12,539 bases of DNA, taken from positions 1 through 12,539 of the forward strand of contig JAJRUE010000033.1 in the NCBI GenBank assembly GCA_024277955.1, read 5' to 3'. The notes beneath the pieces are model-generated. The model had not been told where the DNA came from. It did no database searches and saw only the letters and a program-made list of their open reading frames with translations. This DNA is from Alphaproteobacteria bacterium (lineage in GTDB: Bacteria; Pseudomonadota; Alphaproteobacteria; Rhodobacterales; Rhodobacteraceae). Shown here piece after piece: positions 1 to 5,990 of the stretch. The position numbers and the translations under genes were made by a program. The number at the start of each line of letters is the position of its first letter. Within the stretch, counting starts at the first letter, position 1.

Positions 1-149
1 ATGTAGGGGTCGGGTTCGTGGGTCGAGGGCACCTTGTCCTCGGCAATCGCCAGAATGAAATCCATGTTCAGCATCTTGCCATACCATTCGACGGTTTCCT
101 TCGCGTCCTTGCAGCGGTAGGCGACGTGGTGGATCTGTTCGATTTTCAT
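1..149 (-). CDS. VOC/glyoxalase-fold family protein (N-terminal part, cut by window edge)
   Basis: Only the first 49 residues are in the window; the gene runs off the left edge. The ATG at 149 follows an AAAGGA ribosome binding site with a 6-base spacer. The start reads MKIEQIHHVAYRCKDAKETV, the usual opening of the vicinal oxygen chelate fold: a beta strand carrying His (H7/H8) followed by a helix with a WYGKML-like motif. In this superfamily the first-strand His is often a metal ligand, and members include glyoxalase I, type I extradiol ring-cleavage dioxygenases and resistance proteins. It is the last visible gene of the leftward aromatic operon, 23 bases after the DUF2783 gene, so a role on a ring-derived intermediate is plausible. 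Too little is present to choose between dioxygenase and isomerase. The start does not look like 4-hydroxyphenylpyruvate dioxygenase, which has a longer N-terminus. Confidence 0.8.
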   Translation of the reverse strand, partial: MKIEQIHHVAYRCKDAKETVEWYGKMLNMDFILAIAEDKVPSTHEPDPY

Positions 150-172
150 GTCTTGTCCTTTCGGTTGGCCCG

Positions 173-373
173 TCAGGCGCGGGCGGATTTCGTGGCGGCG
201 GCAAGGGCTTCTTTCAGCACCTGTTCGTCGCCGATGTGATTGGCCAGGATCAGGATGAGGCGCGCGTTCAGCGCGTCGCTTTCCGCCTTGCTCAACCCGT
301 CATGGGTGGCCATCAGCCGGGCGTAGAAACCATCGGGATCGCCCAGGTTGGGCTTTGTGTTCAGCTTGCTCAT
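173..373 (-). CDS. DUF2783-type small protein, possible MhaB-like coupling component of an aromatic hydroxylase
   Basis: This is a 66-residue acidic/helical protein starting MSKLNTKPNLGDPDGFYARL, with a C-terminal stretch LILILANHIGDEQVLKEAL. It has no signal peptide or membrane span. The pattern matches my recollection of DUF2783, small proteins encoded next to FAD monooxygenases. The ATG at 373 is chosen because AAGGAG (382-387) lies 8 bases upstream and straddles the stop region of the flavoprotein gene, so the two genes should be translationally coupled (5 bases apart). A GTG at 382 would overlap that stop but abuts the same AAGGAG with no spacer, so it is less likely. In Pseudomonas putida U the 3-hydroxyphenylacetate hydroxylase needs a coupling protein of about 6 kDa, MhaB, beside the flavoprotein MhaA; size, order and coupling fit that arrangement here. 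Equivalence to MhaB is inference. Confidence 0.82.
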   Translation of the reverse strand: MSKLNTKPNLGDPDGFYARLMATHDGLSKAESDALNARLILILANHIGDEQVLKEALAAATKSARA

Positions 374-378
374 TGCGT

Positions 379-1983
379 TCACTCCTTGCCCAGGGCGCGG
401 CGGATGGCGGCGCGGGTGGCGCGTTCATCCCAGGCGGTCCAGCGGGCCGCGATGTGCTGGTCGGGGCGCAGCAGGTAGATCGCGCCGGGGGCGTCGCCCA
501 GGAAACGCGACCCTAATTCGGGGTTTTTCGCGGGATCGAGGCGCAAAACCTCGATTTCAACCCCGCTTTCCGTCAGGCTCTCGGGCCCGTCTGCGCCGAT
601 CAGCAGCAGCTGAAACCTGCCGCCCAGCCGGTCCAGCAGCCAACCACCATCCAGCGGCGCATCCACCGCCGGGGCGCCGGGGCGGGTGCGTTTTGGCAGC
701 GCCGGATCGTCGGGGCCGTTCAGCACGCTTTCGTCATAGGTGCAGGGCACCGAGAGCCGCCCCGAGTTCACCATCGGTCGGGCGAAATCGTAATGCACCG
801 CGAGGTCCAGCACCGCGTCGCGGAAGATGCGGCTGATTTCGGATTTGGGGGTGATGAATTCCGTCGAACGGGTCGAGTTCAGGATATTTTCATCCGCCCC
901 GTAGGTGCGTTCGTCGCTGTAGCTGTCGAGCAGGGTTTCCGGTGCCTTGCCCGCGATCACCAGCTTGAGCTTCCAGCACAGGTTGTCGGTGTCCTGCAGC
1001 CCCGAATTGGCACCGCGCGCACCGAAGGGCGACACCTGATGCGCCGCGTCGCCGGCAAACAGCACCCGGCCGTGGCGGAATTTTTCCATCCGGCGGCACT
1101 GGAAGGTGTAGATCGAGGTCCATTCCAGTTCATACTCGATATCCTGGCCCAGCATGGCGCGCAGGCGGCGGTCGATGTTCTCGGGCTTCAGCTCTTCCTC
1201 GCGGTCGATGTCCCAGCCCAGCTGAAAGTCGATCCGCCAGACGTTGTCGGGCTGCTTGTGCAGCAGCGCGGACTGGCCGCGGTTGAAGGGCGGGTCGAAC
1301 CAGAACCAGCGTTCGGTGGGGAAATCGGCCTGCATGATCACATCGGCGATCAGGAAGTTGTCCTCGAACACCTTGCCGACGAAATCGAGCCCCAGCATGC
1401 GGCGGGTCGGAGAATTGGCGCCGTCGCAGGCGATCAGCCAGTCCGCTTCCAGGTTGTAGGCCCCTTCGGGGGTGTCAATTTCCAGCCGCACGAAGCTGCC
1501 GTTGTCCGACAGGGCCGAAACCTTGTTGCGGCCGCGGATCTCGATCGGCTTGCCCTGCTCTTCCAGTTCGCGCACGCGGCGCACCAGGTATTCCTCGAAA
1601 TAATACTGTTGCAGGTTGATGAAAGCCGGGCGCTTGTGCCCGCCTTCGGGGAGCAGGTCGAAGCGGTAGGTTTCGCGTTTGTCGTTGAAGACCTTGCCGA
1701 CGTTCCAGGTCAACCCCTTTTCCACCATCGCATCGCCACAGCCCAGCCGGTCGAGGATTTCCAGCGGGCGCTTGGCAAAGCAGATGGCGCGGCTGCCGAA
1801 CGACACCTTGTCGTTGTCGTCCAGCACCACCACCGGCACGTCCTGCTGGGCCAGGTCGATGGCGGCGGCAAGGCCGATGGGGCCGGCGCCGATCACCACT
1901 ACCGGGTGGCGGGCGCAGGGCATGGCATCCTGGTCCGGCGAGCGGCGGTAGGGGTAAAGCGGGGTTTCGAAAATTTTGGTCAT
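379..1983 (-). CDS. FAD-dependent aromatic monooxygenase (PHBH/MhpA-type, MhaA-like)
   Basis: This 534-residue protein (about 60 kDa) is a group A flavoprotein monooxygenase. These enzymes use NAD(P)H and O2 to hydroxylate a phenolic ring in the cytoplasm. Visible motifs are the Rossmann GxGxxG for FAD (residues 32-37, in VVVIGAGPIGLAAAIDL), the DG motif (CDGANSPTRR, residues 187-196) that contacts FAD and NAD(P)H, and the GD motif (FAGDAAHQVSPFGARGANSG, from residue 309) that binds the FAD ribityl/pyrophosphate. Residues about 440-534 form the thioredoxin-like C-terminal region seen in MhpA-type enzymes. The ATG at 1983 is chosen because upstream codons in this frame lie inside the preceding gene; the gap to that gene is 4 bases. 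The next gene is a tiny DUF2783 protein translated from inside its 3' end, like the MhaA/MhaB hydroxylase. The likely product is homogentisate from a hydroxyphenylacetate, but the substrate is inferred from context. Confidence 0.92.
   Translation of the reverse strand: MTKIFETPLYPYRRSPDQDAMPCARHPVVVIGAGPIGLAAAIDLAQQDVPVVVLDDNDKVSFGSRAICFAKRPLEILDRLGCGDAMVEKGLTWNVGKVFNDKRETYRFDLLPEGGHKRPAFINLQQYYFEEYLVRRVRELEEQGKPIEIRGRNKVSALSDNGSFVRLEIDTPEGAYNLEADWLIACDGANSPTRRMLGLDFVGKVFEDNFLIADVIMQADFPTERWFWFDPPFNRGQSALLHKQPDNVWRIDFQLGWDIDREEELKPENIDRRLRAMLGQDIEYELEWTSIYTFQCRRMEKFRHGRVLFAGDAAHQVSPFGARGANSGLQDTDNLCWKLKLVIAGKAPETLLDSYSDERTYGADENILNSTRSTEFITPKSEISRIFRDAVLDLAVHYDFARPMVNSGRLSVPCTYDESVLNGPDDPALPKRTRPGAPAVDAPLDGGWLLDRLGGRFQLLLIGADGPESLTESGVEIEVLRLDPAKNPELGSRFLGDAPGAIYLLRPDQHIAARWTAWDERATRAAIRRALGKE
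382..387 (-). promoter_or_regulatory. Ribosome binding site (AAGGAG) deciding the start of the DUF2783 gene
   Basis: AAGGAG on the minus strand sits inside the last two sense codons of the FAD monooxygenase gene, immediately before its TGA. It lies 8 bases upstream of the ATG at 373 and directly abuts the alternative GTG at 382. It supports the ATG start and translational coupling of the two genes. Confidence 0.7.
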
Positions 1984-1987
1984 GGGA

Positions 1988-2938
1988 TCATCCCTGCAGG
2001 GCCTCCCACATCTCCAGATCGCGCTGGGCGGTCCAGATGCGGGGGGTGTCGATGTCGCGCGCTTCATCATAGGCCCGCGCCACGTTGAAGGGCAGGCAAT
2101 GTTCGTAGATGGCATAATCGGCAAACTTCGGGTCGCATTCGGCGCGCACCGCGTCCCAGGCTTCCTTCAGCGAACCACCGGCCTTGGCGACCTTTGCTGC
2201 CGGACGCCAGGTGGAGCGGATGAAATTGCCGGTCAGGTCCAGCGCGGCATTGACCATCTCGGGGCCGACCAGCGCATCGCCGCGCCCCGGTGCGATGGCG
2301 TCCAGGTCAAAGGCGCGGATGGCTTCCAGCGTCGCCGGCCAGTCGTGGAAATGCCCGTCGCCGCAGTAGCAGGCCGAGTGGTATTCGACGATATCGCCGG
2401 TGAACATCACGTTGGCGTCGGGCACGTGGATCACCATGTCGCCCGCCGTATGGGCGCGGCCAAGCTGCATCATGTCGATGCGTCTTTTGCCGAGATAGAC
2501 ACTCATTTTGCCGTTGAATGTGGTGGTGGGCCAGGTCAGACCGGGGATGCTTTCATGGCCCTCGAACAGCCGCGGGAAGCGCTGGAATTCGCTGTCCCAG
2601 TCTTCCTGTCCGCGTTCCACCACCATGGCGCGGGCCTTTTCCGACATGATGACCTGCGGCGCGTTGAAAGCGCTGGCCCCCAGCACCCGCACCGCGTGGT
2701 AATGGGTCAGCGCCAGGTGGCTGATCGGCTTGTCGGTGACCTTGCGGATCTCGTCGATCACCTTCTGGGCAAGGCGCGGGGTGGCCTGGGCCTCGATCAC
2801 CATGACGCTGTCGTCGCTGATGATCACGCCGGAATTCGGGTCGCCCTCGGCGGTGAAGGCCCAGATGCCGTCACCGATTTCGGTAAAGGTGGTTTTCTTT
2901 TCGGCGAGATCACCCTGAGAGGCGAAGGCTTTGGCCAT
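1988..2938 (-). CDS. Metallo-beta-lactamase-fold protein with an altered metal site
   Basis: This 316-residue protein starts MAKAFASQGDLAEKKTTFTE; the ATG at 2938 follows AAAGGAA with a suitable spacer. The fold is shown by the N-terminal strands, the motif LTHYHAVRVLG (H79 and H81), RAHTAGD (H163) and FTGD (D182). In canonical family members the first motif is HxHxDH and a late His completes the second zinc site. Here the Asp-His pair is V83-R84, and the late His position reads PGRGD (R219). The first-zinc ligands H79, H81 and H163 are kept, while all three second-site ligands are replaced. I recall relatives with the same HYHAVR motif, so this is probably a family trait and not damage. The gene lies 76 bases after fahA and 4 bases before the FAD monooxygenase in one operon. 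A hydrolase or lactonase role on a pathway intermediate is possible, but I assign no reaction. Confidence 0.9.
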   Translation of the reverse strand: MAKAFASQGDLAEKKTTFTEIGDGIWAFTAEGDPNSGVIISDDSVMVIEAQATPRLAQKVIDEIRKVTDKPISHLALTHYHAVRVLGASAFNAPQVIMSEKARAMVVERGQEDWDSEFQRFPRLFEGHESIPGLTWPTTTFNGKMSVYLGKRRIDMMQLGRAHTAGDMVIHVPDANVMFTGDIVEYHSACYCGDGHFHDWPATLEAIRAFDLDAIAPGRGDALVGPEMVNAALDLTGNFIRSTWRPAAKVAKAGGSLKEAWDAVRAECDPKFADYAIYEHCLPFNVARAYDEARDIDTPRIWTAQRDLEMWEALQG

Positions 2939-2979
2939 GGTCGTGATTCCTTTTTTTGCGTCGTGCCGGCGATGGAAGG

Positions 2980-3013
2980 GCCTCCGGCGGGAGTATTTTC
3001 TCAAAGAAGAAGC
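2980..3013. repeat. Rhodobacterales-type intergenic motif (CCTCCGGCGGGAG...TTTT...AAGAAGAAG)
   Basis: Between fahA and the metallo-beta-lactamase-fold gene is a stretch built from a GC block (CCTCCGGCGGGAG, 2981-2993), an AT block (TATTTT) and a purine run ending AAGAAGAAG. I recall near-identical stretches recurring between genes of Roseobacter-group and Paracoccus/Rhodobacter genomes; that is memory, not a search. The GC block can form only a 4-bp CTCC/GGAG stem with a GGCG loop. No second copy was found in this window. Whether it ends, attenuates or processes the transcript is not shown. Confidence 0.4.
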
Positions 3014-3014
3014 C

Positions 3015-4271
3015 CTATCGTGCGTAAGGGTCTTCGAGCGCCGGCAGCACGGCGCCGGTGGCCTCGCCAAAGCCGATCCGGTAGCCGTCACCCTGCGCGT
3101 GGCCGCGCAGGGTCAGCCGGTCGCCGTCTTCGAGGAAGCTGCGGGTTTCGCCGCTTTCCAGGGTCAGCGGTTCCTTGCCGCCCCAGCTGAGTTCCAGCAT
3201 CGAGCCGCGTTCAGGGGCGTTTTTGCCTGAAATAGTGCCTGATCCAAGCAGATCGCCCACGTTCATCGGGCAGCCCGACGTGGTGTGGTGCGCCAGTTGC
3301 TGGGGGGCAGAATAATACATTTCGCGGTAGTTGGTGCGGGTGATCACCGTTTCCGGTTTGCCGGCCGGGGCCAGCGCCGCCTCGAGCGCGATGTCGTAGA
3401 GCATCGGGCCGGGTTCGCGCAGGTAGGGCAGCAGCGGCTTTTCGCGTTCGGGGGTCGATGTGCGGAAGGGTTCAAGCGCCGCCTTCGTCACGATCCACGG
3501 CGATATGGTGGTGGCGGTGGCCTTGGACTGGAACGGGCCCAGCGGCTGGTATTCCCAGGCCTGGATGTCGCGCGCCGACCAGTCGTTCAGCAGCACGTAG
3601 CCGAAGATCATCGCTTCTGCCTCGGCCACGCTGACCATGCCCTGCGAGGGCTGGCCGACGATGGCGCCCATTTCCAGTTCAAAGTCCAAGCGGCGCGACG
3701 GCAGAAAGGCCGGCATGTCGTGGTCGGGCGATTTCAGCTGGCCCCGGGGGCGGTGCAGATCGGTGCCCGAGACCACCACCGACGACGCCCGCCCGTTATA
3801 GCCTATCGGCATGTGCAGCCAGTTCGGCGGCAGGGCGTTTTCCGGGCCGCGGAACATGGTGCCGACGTTGAAGGCGTGGTTCCGGCCGGCGTAAAAGTCA
3901 GTGTATTCGCTGACCGCAAAGGGCATGTGCATGGTGGCAGTGCCGCGGGGCACCAAAAAAGGCTCTAACGCGTGCTTTTTCACTGCGTTTTCGGCAAGAG
4001 CCGCCGTGAGGTCGGCGCGAAAGGCGGCCCAGGCATCCGGGCCAAGGTCCATGAAATCGTTCCAGAAGGGGACATCGAAGACCGGTTCGTCGCCGGCGGA
4101 CAGCACGCCTGCCTCTTCGGCGGCGGTGACATCCAGGATCATGTCGCCAATCGCGACGCCGCAGTGCGGATCGCCGCCATCGGTTGAGAAAACCCCGCAT
4201 GGCAGGTTGTTCAACGGGAAGTCAGTGTCCGGATCGTTGGCGCCCGGCACCCAGCTTTTTATCAGCGGCAT
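3015..4271 (-). CDS. fahA: Fumarylacetoacetase
   Basis: This 418-residue enzyme hydrolyses 4-fumarylacetoacetate to fumarate and acetoacetate, the last step of homogentisate (tyrosine/phenylalanine) breakdown in the cytosol. Its length equals that of the animal enzyme (419). Residues about 1-118 are the N-terminal SH3-like domain and the rest is the FAH catalytic domain. Residues matching the known active site are visible: metal ligands D125 (YTDF), E198 and E200 (FELEMG) and D230 (LNDWSARD), catalytic H132 (NHAFNVG), and R234, K250 and E360 (GSMLELSW). The ATG at 4271 follows a GGGGGA ribosome site. A longer in-frame reading to 4328 would start within the promoter and is rejected. It is the first gene of the leftward operon, under a promoter whose spacer holds a palindrome matching one upstream of marR. 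The required homogentisate dioxygenase and maleylacetoacetate isomerase are not in view. Confidence 0.97.
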   Translation of the reverse strand: MPLIKSWVPGANDPDTDFPLNNLPCGVFSTDGGDPHCGVAIGDMILDVTAAEEAGVLSAGDEPVFDVPFWNDFMDLGPDAWAAFRADLTAALAENAVKKHALEPFLVPRGTATMHMPFAVSEYTDFYAGRNHAFNVGTMFRGPENALPPNWLHMPIGYNGRASSVVVSGTDLHRPRGQLKSPDHDMPAFLPSRRLDFELEMGAIVGQPSQGMVSVAEAEAMIFGYVLLNDWSARDIQAWEYQPLGPFQSKATATTISPWIVTKAALEPFRTSTPEREKPLLPYLREPGPMLYDIALEAALAPAGKPETVITRTNYREMYYSAPQQLAHHTTSGCPMNVGDLLGSGTISGKNAPERGSMLELSWGGKEPLTLESGETRSFLEDGDRLTLRGHAQGDGYRIGFGEATGAVLPALEDPYAR

Positions 4272-4324
4272 GGTCGTTCCCCCTAGCTTAGCAGCGCCTG
4301 ATTCCGGCGGCGCGCATGGTCCCG

Positions 4325-4353
4325 GCATATCGTTGCAATTGCAATGAAGTCAA
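4325..4353 (-). promoter_or_regulatory. Predicted sigma-70-type promoter of the fahA operon
   Basis: Minus strand: -35 TTGACT (4348-4353), a 17-base spacer, then ATATGC (4325-4330) as -10; shifting one base gives TATGCC with an 18-base spacer. The -35 matches consensus at 5 of 6; the -10 is weak. Predicted transcription would begin near 4317, leaving a leader of roughly 46 bases before the fahA ATG. The spacer is almost entirely a palindrome, so a bound repressor would cover the polymerase site. Confidence 0.6.
4330..4347. promoter_or_regulatory. Putative MarR-family operator in the fahA promoter
   Basis: TCGTTGCAATTGCAATGA has a perfect 12-base palindromic core, TTGCAATTGCAA (4333-4344), plus matching flanks one base further out. 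It sits between the -35 and -10 elements. It agrees at 13 of 18 positions, with the same dyad centre, with the palindrome at 5506-5523 upstream of the marR gene. Binding by that regulator is inferred. Confidence 0.65.
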
Positions 4354-4366
4354 GCCCCCAGCCGGG

Positions 4367-5368
4367 TCAGCCGGTGTTTTTCCGTCCGCCCGGTCGGGGA
4401 ATTCGCGCCGCCAGCGGGCGCAGGACACCGGCGGTGACCGGGATCAGCGCCAGCCCGATCGCCAGCGCCGCGATGGCGTCCAGCCCCGCGCGCGTTGTCC
4501 ACATAGTCGCGCCGGTCAGGGCCTCGGGGACCAGCGCTGCGGTGGTTTCGGCCATGGCCTCGACCAGATGGGCGGGATCGGGCCAGCCCAGCACCTCGGC
4601 CCCGTGCAGCAGGATCGAGCCGCCGACCCACAGCATCGCCACGGTGCCCACCGCGGGCAGCCCGGACATGAACCAGGGCATGAACCGCAAGATCGCGCAG
4701 CCCAGCCGGCGGATCACGGCAAAGCGGGCGCGCCGCGCCATCAGCAGCCCCAGGTCATCGGCCTTCACGATCAGCGCCACCGCCCCGTAGATCAGCACGG
4801 TGATGCCCAGACCCACGACCGCCAGGATCACCGCCTTGGTCCAGAACGGGCCTTCGGGGATGGCCGACATGGTGATGGTCATGATCTCGGCCGACAGGAT
4901 GAAGTCGGTGGTGATGGCGCCGGAAACGGTTGCCTCTTCGGACTTGGCCTGGTCCTGGGGCTGGCCGGAATCAGTGTCTGTTCCTGGGGTTTTCGCGGTT
5001 TTTCCGGATGCTTTGCCGGAAAACAGGTGGGCAATCTTTTCGGCACCTTCGTAGGACAGGTAGGCACCCCCCAGCATCAACAGCGGGGTCACCGCCCAGG
5101 GCGCAAACTGCGCCAGCAGCAGCGCCACCGGCATCAGGAAGACCAGCTTGTTGCGCACCGACCCCTTGGCGATGCGCCAGATGATCGGCAGTTCGCGCGC
5201 CGGGGTTATGCCGGTGATGTATTGCGGCGTGACGGCGGCATCGTCGATCACGACCCCCGCGGCCTTGGCCCCGGCCTTGGCGGCGCCGGCGGCCACGTCG
5301 TCGATCGAGGCCGCCGCGGCCTTGGTCAGGGCGGCAACATCGTCTAGCAGGGCGAGAAGTCCGCTCAT
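4367..5368 (-). CDS. DUF808 (YedI-type) inner-membrane protein
   Basis: This 333-residue protein matches the DUF808 family (E. coli YedI), whose function is unknown. Hallmarks are the N-terminal LLALLDDVAALTK, the TPQYITGITPARELPIIW-like block (residues about 47-64), then KGSVRNKL and WAVTPLLMLGGAYLSYEGAEK (about 91-111). Likely membrane segments lie at about 73-105 (one or two spans), 175-201, 236-258 and 288-317. Between the first spans and the second half is a polar, Lys/Thr/Gly-rich loop (about 117-147) of low complexity. The ATG at 5368 is preceded by AAAGGA (5379-5384). The gene lies between fahA and the divergent marR gene but has no evident link to aromatic catabolism. Its 3' end is 95 bases upstream of the fahA start codon, so read-through into the operon is possible. 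It may be an insertion into an ancestral regulator-operon pair. Confidence 0.93.
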   Translation of the reverse strand: MSGLLALLDDVAALTKAAAASIDDVAAGAAKAGAKAAGVVIDDAAVTPQYITGITPARELPIIWRIAKGSVRNKLVFLMPVALLLAQFAPWAVTPLLMLGGAYLSYEGAEKIAHLFSGKASGKTAKTPGTDTDSGQPQDQAKSEEATVSGAITTDFILSAEIMTITMSAIPEGPFWTKAVILAVVGLGITVLIYGAVALIVKADDLGLLMARRARFAVIRRLGCAILRFMPWFMSGLPAVGTVAMLWVGGSILLHGAEVLGWPDPAHLVEAMAETTAALVPEALTGATMWTTRAGLDAIAALAIGLALIPVTAGVLRPLAARIPRPGGRKNTG

Positions 5369-5395
5369 CCTTGCGGGATCCTTTCAGCTTGCCTG

Positions 5396-5424
5396 AAGCT
5401 ACCCTTGCCGAGGCCGGGGGACAA
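5396..5424 (-). promoter_or_regulatory. Possible promoter of the DUF808 gene
   Basis: Minus strand TTGTCC (5419-5424), a 17-base spacer and TAGCTT (5396-5401), about 27 bases before the start codon and just upstream of the AAAGGA ribosome site. The -35 matches consensus at 4 of 6 positions and the -10 at only 3, so this is a weak call based on spacing and position. Confidence 0.35.
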
Positions 5425-5505
5425 CGGGTTTCACGGATCCCGCCATCGGGGCCCCTGGGCAGGCTTACGGGCGGGGAAGCTTGAGTTCCGGGGCGATACA
5501 TGGCT

Positions 5506-5523
5506 TTGATGCAAATGCATCGA
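5506..5523. promoter_or_regulatory. Putative MarR-family operator upstream of marR
   Basis: TTGATGCAAATGCATCGA contains the inverted repeat GATGCA-AA-TGCATC (5508-5521). It lies 5 bases upstream of the marR ribosome binding site and shares 13 of 18 bases, in register, with the palindrome in the fahA promoter. The position fits autorepression by blocking marR transcription. I could not identify a convincing -35/-10 pair for marR. Confidence 0.6.
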
Positions 5524-5528
5524 TCCCC

Positions 5529-5534
5529 AGGAGG
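5529..5534 (+). promoter_or_regulatory. Strong ribosome binding site (AGGAGG) deciding the marR start
   Basis: AGGAGG lies 6 bases upstream of the GTG at 5541. It decides for that GTG over an in-frame TTG at 5481, which would add 20 residues, lacks such a site, and would put the palindromic operator inside the coding sequence. Confidence 0.8.
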
Positions 5535-5540
5535 CCCGCC

Positions 5541-5990
5541 GTGCCACACCACGAAACCAACCCCGGTCGCGATTTCATTCTGGACGATTTCCTGCCCTAT
5601 CAGCTGGCGGCCCTGTCCGAACGGGTCAGCGGCGAGTTTTCCGCCTGCTACCGGGAACGGTTCGGGATATCGGTTCCCGAATGGCGGGTGGTGGCGAACC
5701 TCAGCCAGGCCGACGGGCCGGTCAGCGTGCGGGAAATCAACCGCCAGGTGGGGATGGAGAAATCCAAGGTCAGCCGGGCGGCGGCGCGGCTGGAAGAACG
5801 CGGCTACGTGGTCAAGCGGGCCAACCCGGCGGACCGGCGGCTGATCGAGCTGTCGCTGAGCGAGGCCGGGCGGCAGATGGTGCGCGAACTGACCCCGCTG
5901 GCGGCGGAATACGAACGCCGCCTGCTGGACCGGCTGGGCCCCGGAAAAGAGGCGTTTCGCGCCGCGTTAGAGACACTTTTGGCCAAGTGA
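5541..5990 (+). CDS. MarR-family transcriptional regulator
   Basis: This 149-residue regulator starts at GTG 5541 behind AGGAGG. It has the MarR layout: a helical N-terminus for dimerisation (about 10-40), a winged helix-turn-helix with the conserved VPEWRVVANL (about 45-54), VREINRQVGMEKSKVSRAAA as turn and recognition helix (about 63-82), and the wing motif NPADRRLIELSLSEAG (95-110), where DRR is typical for DNA contact. The C-terminal helix completes the dimer. MarR proteins usually bind near-palindromic sites as dimers and are released by phenolic or related ligands. Matching palindromes lie just upstream of this gene and inside the fahA promoter, so it is the best candidate for a repressor of the aromatic operon and of itself, with a pathway intermediate as inducer; this is inference. 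The stop overlaps the start of the next gene by 4 bases. Confidence 0.93.
   Translation: MPHHETNPGRDFILDDFLPYQLAALSERVSGEFSACYRERFGISVPEWRVVANLSQADGPVSVREINRQVGMEKSKVSRAAARLEERGYVVKRANPADRRLIELSLSEAGRQMVRELTPLAAEYERRLLDRLGPGKEAFRAALETLLAK

Noticed and set aside
374..382. GTG start at 382 for the DUF2783 protein, overlapping the flavoprotein stop
   Set aside because: The only good ribosome site, AAGGAG, directly abuts this GTG, whereas it is 8 bases from the ATG at 373.
793..2088. 431-codon open frame on the plus strand opposite the FAD monooxygenase
   Set aside because: Composition is a shadow of the minus-strand flavoprotein, whose FAD motifs are clear; no independent evidence of coding.
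1984..2124. Upstream extension of the FAD monooxygenase in the same frame
   Set aside because: It would overlap the end of the metallo-beta-lactamase-fold gene, and the extra residues look unlike the family. The ATG at 1983 places the FAD motif at the normal distance.
2981..2998. Intrinsic terminator after fahA
   Set aside because: The stem is only 4 bp and the following T-run is short and on the opposite strand to the operon. It is also inside an operon.
2939..3091. Upstream extension of the metallo-beta-lactamase-fold protein
   Set aside because: It would run into the 3' end of fahA, while the ATG at 2938 has an AAAGGAA ribosome site and a normal N-terminus.
5481..5540. TTG start for the MarR gene
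   Set aside because: No ribosome site precedes it and it would put the palindromic operator inside the coding sequence; GTG 5541 has AGGAGG at 6 bases.
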